Shown: positions 7,208 through 11,950 of the stretch, piece by piece | Layout: each line of letters begins with the position of its first letter | How positions within the stretch are numbered: the first letter of the stretch is position 1 | Origin: Thermoplasmatota archaeon | GTDB lineage: Archaea > Thermoplasmatota > E2 > DHVEG-1 | NCBI GenBank assembly: GCA_030605515.1 | Contig: JAUWIE010000057.1 | Location: 1 to 11,950, forward strand | Direction: 5' to 3' | Length of the DNA stretch: 11,950 nt | Notes under the pieces: model-generated | Told to the model about the DNA's origin: nothing | Databases searched by the model: none | The model's input: only the letters and a program-made list of their open reading frames with translations | Made by a program: the position numbers and the translations under genes

Positions 7208-8235
7208 GTTTGTTCCTCCTCGTAAAAACGGATGAAAATATCTTCAAGGCTGAATTCATTAATCTCTAGATCAATAATTGTGTAATTGGCGAGTTCTTTT
7301 ATCCATTGATCTATATCTTTTAAGGCAATAAATTCTATCCAGCCATCGATTATTTTCATATTTTCTGGCCCTTTGAATTTCTCTGGTTCTTCTTTAATTT
7401 TTAATTTTATAATTTTTCCTTTTTTGTTTTTTAACGTTTCAATGTCTTCTAGTGCTACAAGTTTTCCATCTCTTATGATTCCCACACGGTCACAGATTTT
7501 ATCTACTTAACTTAACACATGAGATGAAAAAAATAAAGTTTTACCTTTTTCTTTTTCTTTTTTAAGAAATTCGTAGAATTTCTGTTGCAATAATGGATCC
7601 AGTCCACTAGTTGGTTCATCCATTATTACTAGTTGAGGGTTATGCATAAATGCTTGGACGATACTAAGTTTTTGTTTCATACCCTTTGAATATCCTTTGA
7701 TTTTTCGATCTAGTGGAATATCAAATATTTCAAGAAGCTCCTTACGTAAGGACATATCGGAGCTTCTTAATGAGCTGAAATAATCTAAAAATCGTTTTCC
7801 TGTTAAGTGTCCATAGAGGTTAAAATCACCTGGGATATATCCAATGGATTGTTTTAATTCAACAATATTTTTATCAACGTTTTTTCCAAGAATGAATGCA
7901 TTTCCACTGGTGGGAGTTAGGAATCCAAGGATTGTCCGTATAGTTGTTGTTTTTCCTGCGCCATTTGGTCCTAGAAAACCGAAAATTTCGCCTTTATTTA
8001 CGGTAAAAGAAAGATTTTCTATTCCTTTTATTTTTCCATAATATTTTGTTAGATTTTTTATTTCGATTACATTAGTGGGTGTTTCAGGTACGGCCGCTTC
8101 AGTTTTTTCTCCTTTAAAAGTTGCAATTCCTTTTTGACCACATTTTGAACATATGATTTGAATTCTATCTCCAGGGTTTCCTTCGCATGATATCTGCTTT
8201 TTACAAGATGGGCAAAGAAATTTTTTAGTTATCAT
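7204..8235 (-). pseudogene. Zinc-ribbon ABC transporter ATPase interrupted by an in-frame TAA
   Basis: The upstream part (8235-7507) encodes 242 residues. Cys8-Pro-Ser-Cys11 and Cys29-Ser-Lys-Cys32 form a zinc ribbon, followed by a short linker and an ABC ATPase with Walker A GPNGAGKT (89-96), a Q-loop near 129-134, signature YSKGMKQK (182-189), Walker B and D-loop LVIMDEPTSGLDP (202-214), and H-loop His239. Codon 243 is TAA (7507-7509), where relatives have Glu (SHVLSEVDKICDRVGIIRDG). The same frame then continues without further damage, VDKICDRVGIIRDGK onward, to TGA at 7204. One base change would restore a 343-residue ATPase. It may be a recent nonsense mutation, a sequencing error, readthrough, or a functional short ATPase, since all nucleotide-binding motifs precede the stop. 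SD-like TGGAGT (8245-8250) precedes the ATG. Confidence 0.8.
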
Positions 8236-8280
8236 ATGTGGTAAACTCCACTTTTTTTTGATATCTAAATGTGATGATAC

Positions 8281-8288
8281 TTATTTAA
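8281..8288 (-). promoter_or_regulatory. Candidate TATA box for the ABC transporter operon
   Basis: On the minus strand TTAAATAA lies about 46-53 nt before the ATPase ATG. Initiation some 25 nt downstream would give a leader of about 20 nt that contains the TGGAGT SD. The position is right, but the surrounding DNA is AT-rich. Confidence 0.4.
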
Positions 8289-8349
8289 CCCTGTTGAAAG
8301 AATTAAAATTTTGAATTAAAATAATTTCTAATAGTAGGATATAAAATTC

Positions 8350-8355
8350 AAAAAA
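8350..8355 (-). terminator. Possible U-tract terminator of the response-regulator gene
   Basis: On the minus strand a run of six T (preceded by GAGC) lies about 25 nt after the response-regulator stop and before the ABC operon promoter. It fits archaeal U-tract termination, but no hairpin was found. The 144-nt gap at 8236-8379 holds only this and the promoter-like box. Confidence 0.3.
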
Positions 8356-8379
8356 GCTCTGATAAATTTGTTAGTTTTT

Positions 8380-8751
8380 TTAGGATGCGGTCATATTTTT
8401 TATATTTGAAATTAGTTTTGCTACATTAAATGGTTTTGAGATATAATCAAATATAAATGATTCAAGGCCTCTCATTTTTTCATGATGTGAAGTTCCTTTT
8501 GCTGTAACAATTGATATCATAACATTTTTTGAAAACCCTCTGTTTTTTATTTCTCTGATTGTATCCCATCCATCCATAAAAGGCATCATAATATCCATTA
8601 AAATAATTCCTTTAAAGCCTCTTTCAAGTTCATTTATACAATCAGCTCCGCTGTCAACAGTTAGAACCTCAAAGCCTTCTCGTTCAAATATATTTCTTAT
8701 TGTTATCAGGATATCTGGATCGTCATCAACTACCATCAGTTTTTTATCCAT
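8380..8751 (-). CDS. Receiver-only response regulator (CheY-like)
   Basis: This is a 123-residue single receiver domain with no output domain. The acidic cluster is Asp9-Asp10-Asp11, the phospho-acceptor is Asp53 in LMDIMMP, and the switch residues are Thr83 (IVTAKG) and Lys106 (YISKPF), so phosphorylation chemistry should be intact. A GTG start at 8781 would add ten residues, but the ATG at 8751 is preferred: AGAGGT (8760-8765) is 8 nt upstream, a TATA box at 8805-8812 predicts transcription start near 8780, and receivers normally begin M-x-K-K-x-x-V-V-D-D. No histidine kinase lies in the window. It may act as a phosphate shuttle or bind a partner protein. A link to the downstream ABC transporter is only positional. 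Confidence 0.88.
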   Translation of the reverse strand: MDKKLMVVDDDPDILITIRNIFEREGFEVLTVDSGADCINELERGFKGIILMDIMMPFMDGWDTIREIKNRGFSKNVMISIVTAKGTSHHEKMRGLESFIFDYISKPFNVAKLISNIKNMTAS

Positions 8752-8804
8752 TATTTCAAACCTCTCATCCAAGTTCTTCACATGTTATACTTTGAATCTA
8801 CTAG

Positions 8805-8812
8805 TATATATA
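8805..8812 (-). promoter_or_regulatory. TATA box of the response-regulator gene
   Basis: On the minus strand TATATATA is centred about 57 nt before the chosen ATG (8751). Initiation about 25-28 nt downstream, near 8780, leaves a leader of about 30 nt carrying AGAGGT. This spacing also argues against the GTG at 8781 as the start. Confidence 0.5.
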
Positions 8813-8890
8813 TCTATCGTGTTAAAATGGCATAATGGGAAAATGGACAAACTTCATTAAAAAAAAAGCTAAGTTAAGGTTTTGGAGTGA

Positions 8891-8939
8891 ACCCCCAATA
8901 GTATACAACAAGTTAAGGTAATAAAATCTATTTGGGGGT
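8891..8939 (+). repeat. Inverted repeat at the IS left end overlapping the orfA ribosome site
   Basis: ACCCCCAATAG (8891-8901) pairs with CTATTTGGGGGT (8928-8939) with one bulged T. The 3' arm is the G-rich stretch just before the orfA ATG at 8945. A transcript entering from outside the IS would fold this stem and mask the initiation region; one starting inside would lack the 5' arm. This is a known IS safeguard; here it is inferred from sequence. Confidence 0.55.
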
Positions 8940-8944
8940 ATGAA

Positions 8945-9247
8945 ATGAAAAGGAACCGTAGAAGATTTTCAAGAGAATATAAGATTAGTGTTTTAAGAGA
9001 AATTGAGAATGGGACAAAACAAGCAGAGGTTTGCCGGAAATATGATCTTCATCCTGTTTTGGTTAACAAATGGAAAAAGATATATGATAAATATCCGGAC
9101 ACAGCTTTTAGCGGGAAAGGGAATCTTTACAAAGAAGATGCAAAGATTGCAGAGTTAGAACGACTCGTCGGCAAGCTCTATGCTGAAAATGATTTTTTAA
9201 AAAAAGTCTTGAGCATGCTGGAGAAAAGAGCCAAGGAGGAAAGATAA
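8945..9247 (+). CDS. IS3-family transposase OrfA (helix-turn-helix protein)
   Basis: This 100-residue protein opens with RRRFSREYKISVLREIENGTK and has a helix-turn-helix (KQAEVCRKYDLHPVLVNKWKK, about residues 26-46) that binds the IS ends. A leucine-zipper-like C-terminal helix (IAELERLVGKLYAENDFLKKVL, about 69-90) is typical of IS3 OrfA. Near its 3' end lies the slippery run 9196-9205, from which a -1 shift enters the orfB frame and would give the OrfAB fusion transposase. Alone, OrfA usually acts as a regulator of transposition. Its ATG is preceded by a G-run inside the left-end hairpin. Confidence 0.9.
   Translation: MKRNRRRFSREYKISVLREIENGTKQAEVCRKYDLHPVLVNKWKKIYDKYPDTAFSGKGNLYKEDAKIAELERLVGKLYAENDFLKKVLSMLEKRAKEER
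9196..9205 (+). promoter_or_regulatory. -1 ribosomal frameshift site (OrfA to OrfAB)
   Basis: In the orfA frame the codons read ..T TTA AAA AAA, which fits the X-XXY-YYZ slippery heptamer at 9196-9202; the overlapping A-AAA-AAA (9199-9205) also fits. The orfB frame is open from 9193 (after a TGA at 9190-9192) through the orfB start. A shift gives KKSLEHAGEKSQGGKINNETEG joined to OrfB, like IS3-family fusions. No strong downstream pseudoknot was found. Confidence 0.65.
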
Positions 9248-9270
9248 ACAATGAAACGGAGGGTAAATAT

Positions 9271-9679
9271 ATGATGATTCGGCAACATTGCAGCTTTAAT
9301 GATTCCCTTACAATCTCTGATGCAGCACGTCTATTGAATATCAACAGATTTGGATATTATAAATGGTTGCAGAACAATGGTCTAGATCCTGTTTTAATTC
9401 GATATGAAATGGAAATCAAAGATGAGATGCAAAAGATAGCCGTTGAGTTTCCAAGGTATGGCTATCGTAGGATGACAATTGAACTCTATAATCGTGGTTT
9501 TCATGCCAATCATAAACGAGTTCTTCGAATGATGCAAGAGGACAATCTTCTCTGTGCGAGGAAGCATTTTAAGCCTCTTACAACAGATTCAAACCATAAT
9601 CATAAGGTGTATCCAAATTTGATTAGAAACCTAAAAATTACGCAGCCTAATCAGGTTTGGGCAAGTGATATTACCTATA
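9271..9679 (+). pseudogene. IS3-family transposase OrfB, exon 1, interrupted by a group II intron
   Basis: This is the catalytic integrase-like half of an IS3 transposase, cut by the intron after 136 codons plus one base. Visible parts are the N-terminal helical domain (SLTISDAARLLNINRFGYYKWL), the HTH_21-like segment (EFPRYGYRRMTIELYNRG) and the start of the DDE core, WASDITY, whose Asp133 is the first catalytic acid. Without splicing, translation runs into intron DNA and stops at 9691-9693 after STPR. With splicing it continues IQLIDEFVYLAVVLDLFT. GGAGG at 9258-9262 is 8 nt before ATG 9271, so OrfB can also start on its own besides the frameshift route. The other two acidic residues lie outside the window. 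Confidence 0.88.
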
Positions 9680-9731
9680 GTACGCCCAGATAACATCTTT
9701 GGAATGTAGAATGACCTACCTTGTATATCGC

Positions 9732-9738
9732 TATGGGT
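9732..9738 (+). other. Candidate exon-binding site 1 (EBS1)
   Basis: TATGGGT can pair over 7 bp, with one G-U, with the last seven exon bases ACCTATA (9673-9679). A rival, TGTGGG at 9793-9798, pairs with the last six bases using two G-U pairs. The first lies only 53 nt into the intron, early for EBS1, so the second may be the real one. Neither is placed in a folded loop. Confidence 0.25.
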
Positions 9739-10270
9739 ATGCATGAGCTGAAGCAGCGGTGACTTGTTGCACATTAACAAGGTGACGTAGTCTGTGGGAA
9801 ACGGGGCTTGAGACAAAGCCGTTAAGTCAAAATGAGTCTCTAGGCTGAGTATTGGAAGGTTGAGGAACACGAACCCATTAATTCGCATCTATGGGGTGAA
9901 ATGTCCCCCACACCTACACGGCTGATAGGTGTGATACAAATACATAATGACCATATGAACGGGGAATTATGCTGAAATTATGTACAAATGTATGGTATAT
10001 GATTCAGAATCGTTGGAAGAGCGTAGCTAAACGATGATGTTTGTATCGACTTGCAGAAGGCAAGGGTAAAGATTGCGATGGGCAACCTAACCAATATGTT
10101 TGAGTCCAGATATGTGAACTGGGGAAGGTTTATGGAGATGATAAGGAAGTGTGGCTCCGAAGCTCTATAAATTGGCGGAGCTCCTGTAGTAGTCTGAGGT
10201 GGGGAAAACCTACTACATGGCGAAGGGGAGCAGTTTGAGGAATTTACTTGGTTGATTAACTAACCATAGA

Positions 10271-10277
10271 GAGGTGA
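10271..10277 (+). promoter_or_regulatory. SD site supporting a TTG start of the maturase
   Basis: GAGGTGA ends 6 nt before the TTG at 10284. The alternative ATG at 10299 would sit 21 nt away. The spacing favours TTG, although residues 1-5 are not conserved enough to confirm it. Confidence 0.55.
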
Positions 10278-10283
10278 AGACCT

Positions 10284-11807
10284 TTGATAATTAGTGAAAT
10301 GCAAAGTAAATTAGCGGCATGGTCTGCTGAAAACAAAGAGCGAAAGTTTGACAGACTCTTGAGATTGGTTGCACAGATTCAATGGCTTTTTGAGGCTGCT
10401 CAGATAACTCTTAATTCAAGTGGAGCTAAGACTCCAGGTGTAGATAGAGTTAGCAGACAAGACATTGAAGGCAACTTGGATGAATATCTAGGTCAGATTC
10501 GTTCGGAGTTATTAGCAGGAACATACCAACCAAAACCTGCAAGACGTGTATTTATTCCCAAGGCAAATGGTAAACAACGTCCATTAGGAATTCCTTGTCT
10601 TAGAGATAGAATTGTGCAAAGAGCTATGATGATGGCAATGGAACCAATATGGGAAAGTGATTTCCACAGGTTATCCTACGGTTTCAGACCCGGGCGTGGT
10701 GTACATTACGCAATTAGAACTCTTAAATTACAATTGCAGGACAATGAAGCAGAAACATCGGGACGCTGGGTTATAGAAGGCGACCTTGCTAGCTACTTTG
10801 ATACTGTTCAGCATAAACTTCTTATGAAAGCAGTGCGTAGACGCATTCGAGATAAGAGATTTCTTATGCTTCTCTGGCGATTTCTGAAAGCAGGATGTAT
10901 TGATAAGAGAATGTTCATGTCTGCCAATGAGGGAGTTCCTCAAGGAGGCGTCCTTTCTCCGTTGTTATCAAATATCATGCTCAATGAATTTGACCAGTGG
11001 TTGGATGGTAAGTATCTAAGTCATAAGGCAAGGAAAGACCGTTGGTACTGGAATAATTCCATACAAAAGAGAAGACCCATAGCAATGAGCGAGAATAGAC
11101 AATGGAAGCCTGCTGTTGCATATTGTCGTTTCGCCGATGATTTTACTGTTGTTGTAAAAGGGACTAAAATGCAGGCAGATGAAATTAGAGAAGAATGCCG
11201 ACAATTTCTTGAAGAAGAATTAAAACTCAAACTTAACATGGAGAAGACAGCAATTACGCATGTAAATGATGGTTTCATATTCCTTGGACATAGAGTCATC
11301 AGGAAGAAAGGACCTCATGGAACATGGAGAGTGGTTACGAACATTCCCCATGAAAAGTTAAAGACCTTTATTGACAAATTGGTTAAGAAACTGTCATCTA
11401 GTTACCATTGTGACAAATTTGAGATGGTGGTAGATATTAACCAACAGATAAGCGGATGGGGAAACTTCTACAAATATACAGACTATACGGCAAAAAGTTA
11501 CAATAAGGTGGATAGAGTTGTCTTCTGGAAATTTGCACATTTTCTAGGAAAGAAGTATAAAACAAGTATTAAACAACTGATGAAACGGTGGTACGGATAT
11601 CCACCTAATGGACAAAAGAAAACATGGTTTATAAAGGGATTGAATCAACAAGGGAAATATATGGAAATGGCAATGAAATCTCTTGTAGGTAGCCCTAAAC
11701 AACAATTTAGGAAAGGTCTACCAAAACAAAATCCATATATTGACGAACAAAGGAAGACTTGCAGGTCTAAATATTGGGAAATCGCTATGGCTTTGAGCCA
11801 TTCTTAA
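10284..11807 (+). CDS. ltrA: Group II intron reverse transcriptase/maturase
   Basis: This 507-residue intron-encoded protein aids splicing and copies the intron RNA into DNA at new sites. The RT blocks are readable: GVDRVS near the start, RPLGIPCLRDRIVQRA (RT2) and YGFRPGRG, IEGDLASYFD with the first catalytic Asp167 (RT3), GVPQGGVLSPLLSN (217-230, RT4), FADD at 283-286 (RT5; Phe in place of the usual Tyr), and FLGHRV (RT7). The maturase X domain follows from KLKTFIDKLVKKL, with GWGNFYKY and RWYGYPPN. No Cys/His-rich HNH endonuclease follows; the protein ends NPYIDEQRKTCRSKYWEIA. It starts at TTG (SD GAGGTGA) or ATG 10299. The stop lies only 5 nt before domain V. The gene symbol is the general family name. 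Confidence 0.93.
   Translation: MIISEMQSKLAAWSAENKERKFDRLLRLVAQIQWLFEAAQITLNSSGAKTPGVDRVSRQDIEGNLDEYLGQIRSELLAGTYQPKPARRVFIPKANGKQRPLGIPCLRDRIVQRAMMMAMEPIWESDFHRLSYGFRPGRGVHYAIRTLKLQLQDNEAETSGRWVIEGDLASYFDTVQHKLLMKAVRRRIRDKRFLMLLWRFLKAGCIDKRMFMSANEGVPQGGVLSPLLSNIMLNEFDQWLDGKYLSHKARKDRWYWNNSIQKRRPIAMSENRQWKPAVAYCRFADDFTVVVKGTKMQADEIREECRQFLEEELKLKLNMEKTAITHVNDGFIFLGHRVIRKKGPHGTWRVVTNIPHEKLKTFIDKLVKKLSSSYHCDKFEMVVDINQQISGWGNFYKYTDYTAKSYNKVDRVVFWKFAHFLGKKYKTSIKQLMKRWYGYPPNGQKKTWFIKGLNQQGKYMEMAMKSLVGSPKQQFRKGLPKQNPYIDEQRKTCRSKYWEIAMALSHS
11787..11801 (+). repeat. Hairpin inside the maturase 3' end, just before domain V
   Basis: ATGGCT (11787-11792) and AGCCAT (11796-11801) form a perfect 6-bp stem with a TTG loop within the last maturase codons. 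Because only 5 nt separate the stop from domain V, this stem probably belongs to the RNA fold of domain IV while also being coding. Confidence 0.45.
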
Positions 11808-11812
11808 GCAGA

Positions 11813-11846
11813 GAGCTGTCTGCGCTGAGAGGTGCATGGGTGGTTC
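11813..11846 (+). ncRNA. Group II intron domain V (catalytic hairpin)
   Basis: This 34-nt element has the canonical layout: 9-nt basal strand GAGCTGTCT, inner strand GCGCT, GAGA tetraloop, GGTGC, two-nt AU bulge, and GGGTGGTTC. Both helices pair fully, allowing G-U pairs. The catalytic triad AGC is at 11814-11816, and GAGA is a GNRA loop. This is the strongest proof of a group II ribozyme. Confidence 0.93.
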
Positions 11847-11848
11847 GG

Positions 11849-11895
11849 GAAGGAGAGGCTGAGAAATAGTTTGACTACGCTTGGTCTCTTACTTC
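11849..11895 (+). ncRNA. Group II intron domain VI with bulged branch-point A
   Basis: GAAG (11849-11852) pairs with CTTC (11892-11895). A11891 is unpaired, then 11 pairs follow between 11853-11863 and 11880-11890 (several G-U). A small TAGT/ACTA hairpin caps the arm. A11891 is the seventh base from the 3' splice site, as expected for the lariat branch point. Confidence 0.88.
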
Positions 11896-11897
11896 AC

Positions 11898-11950
11898 TTC
11901 AATTGATTGATGAATTTGTCTATCTGGCTGTTGTGTTGGATCTTTTCACA
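11898..11950 (+). pseudogene. IS3 transposase OrfB, exon 2 (partial)
   Basis: The 53 bases after the intron continue the DDE core. In the spliced frame they read (I)QLIDEFVYLAVVLDLFT, the conserved strands after the first catalytic Asp of IS3 transposases. The last codon ends exactly at the window edge. The remaining catalytic Asp and Glu, the stop and the right inverted repeat lie beyond it. Confidence 0.9.

Larger units (their letters stand above)
8883..9679 (+). mobile_element. IS3-family insertion sequence, left part (exon 1 side)
   Basis: The left end is placed near 8883 because TGGAGTGAACCCCCAATAG resembles IS3-family termini, which begin TG and often carry a C-run. It contains orfA and the first part of orfB up to the intron insertion point. 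The element resumes at 11898 and runs off the window, so the right inverted repeat and target duplication cannot be checked. The exact left boundary is inferred. IS3-family elements are mainly bacterial, so transfer into this archaeon is likely. Confidence 0.75.
9680..10283 (+). ncRNA. Group II intron ribozyme, domains I-III and start of IV
   Basis: This 604-nt gene-free stretch is structured RNA. Clear helices include GGCTT/AAGCC (9805-9809 with 9816-9820), CACACCTA/TAGGTGTG (9909-9916 with 9926-9933) and TGTAGTAG/CTACTACA (10185-10192 with 10210-10217), the last inside a GCTCC/GGAGC outer stem near the start of domain IV. Short ORFs on either strand here are ignored. I could not fold domain I fully or assign the tertiary-contact loops. 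Confidence 0.8.
9680..11897 (+). mobile_element. Group II intron (2218 nt) with encoded RT/maturase
   Basis: This is a self-splicing retroelement. The 5' end reads GTACG (consensus GUGYG) and the 3' end reads AC. The boundaries are set by the host gene: joining ...ACCTATA (to 9679) with TTCAATTG... (from 11898) restores the conserved transposase string DITYIQLIDEFVYLAV. The ribozyme's 5' domains occupy 9680-10283, the maturase gene 10284-11807, domain V 11813-11846, and domain VI 11849-11895 with bulged A11891, seven nucleotides from the end. It is visibly more GC-rich than the flanking archaeal genes. Absence of an HNH endonuclease in the protein suggests an endonuclease-less lineage that inserts at single-stranded or replication-linked sites. 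Confidence 0.92.

Noticed and set aside
7204..7485. Separate small gene starting at GTG 7485
   Set aside because: It continues the ATPase in the same frame after a single TAA, begins mid-domain (VGIIRDGK), and has no SD.
7507..7509. Selenocysteine or pyrrolysine at the ATPase stop
   Set aside because: The codon is TAA, whereas those amino acids use TGA and TAG, and relatives carry Glu here.
8752..8781. GTG start adding ten residues to the response regulator
   Set aside because: The SD AGAGGT and the TATA spacing both favour ATG 8751, and the added residues are not part of the receiver fold.
9631..9888. 85-codon minus-strand frame across the 5' splice site
   Set aside because: It covers OrfB coding and structured intron RNA and resembles no protein; the ribozyme explains the region.
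11016..11299. Two overlapping minus-strand frames within the maturase
   Set aside because: They are antisense to RT blocks 5-7 and show no domain or ribosome site.
1..11950. CRISPR array
   Set aside because: No regularly spaced repeats of 24-37 bases were seen; the only direct repeat noted is a single 10-base pair.
11898..11950. 3' splice site six bases earlier, after ...CTTAC at 11892
   Set aside because: Joining there gives a frame with a quick stop (TTC AAT TGA) and places the bulged A next to the splice site; the join at 11898 restores the conserved transposase sequence and the normal branch distance.

Overview
The window looks like AT-rich archaeal chromosome, with a younger and visibly more GC-rich mobile insertion at its right end. 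The archaeal signs are an archaeal/eukaryal-type leucyl-tRNA synthetase, a Trm9-like tRNA wobble-uridine methyltransferase, TATA-box-like sequences at suitable distances from starts, and U-tract-like gene ends. Clear Shine-Dalgarno (SD) sites with TTG/ATG starts and overlapping genes are also present. Thermoplasmatota-related sediment archaea would fit (zinc-ribbon ABC ATPase, receiver-only response regulator), but that is inference, not proof.

Left block, + strand (about 1-6400): an AT-rich non-coding leader with two small hairpins, then leuS, a Trm9-like methyltransferase, and a tightly packed trio made of a cysteine hydrolase of the isochorismatase fold, a thioredoxin-reductase-like flavoprotein that lacks the redox CxxC, and a short RlmN/Cfr-like radical SAM protein. 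The hydrolase and flavoprotein genes overlap by 8 nt, and the flavoprotein and radical SAM genes overlap by 1 nt, so the trio is probably one translationally coupled unit. The radical SAM protein keeps the cluster cysteines and the C-terminal methyl-carrying cysteine but lacks the second catalytic cysteine of true RlmN/Cfr. The flavoprotein might supply its electrons (inference). This trio is the best candidate here for an undescribed system.

Middle block, - strand (6401-8781): an ABC-2 permease gene meets the radical SAM gene tail-to-tail with no spacer. Upstream of it is its ATPase, with an N-terminal zinc ribbon and a single in-frame TAA just after the H-loop, where the family usually has Glu. 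A stand-alone response-regulator receiver follows, with a good TATA box and SD site.

Right block, + strand (about 8883-11950): an IS3-family element with OrfA, a -1 slippery site and OrfB. A 2218-nt group II intron (9680-11897) interrupts OrfB ten nucleotides after the codon for the first catalytic Asp. The intron carries its own 507-residue reverse transcriptase/maturase, a textbook domain V, and a domain VI with a bulged branch-point A. Removing it exactly restores the transposase frame (DITY-IQLIDEF). Group II introns are uncommon in archaea, and both the IS and the intron look horizontally acquired. The IS right end lies outside the window.
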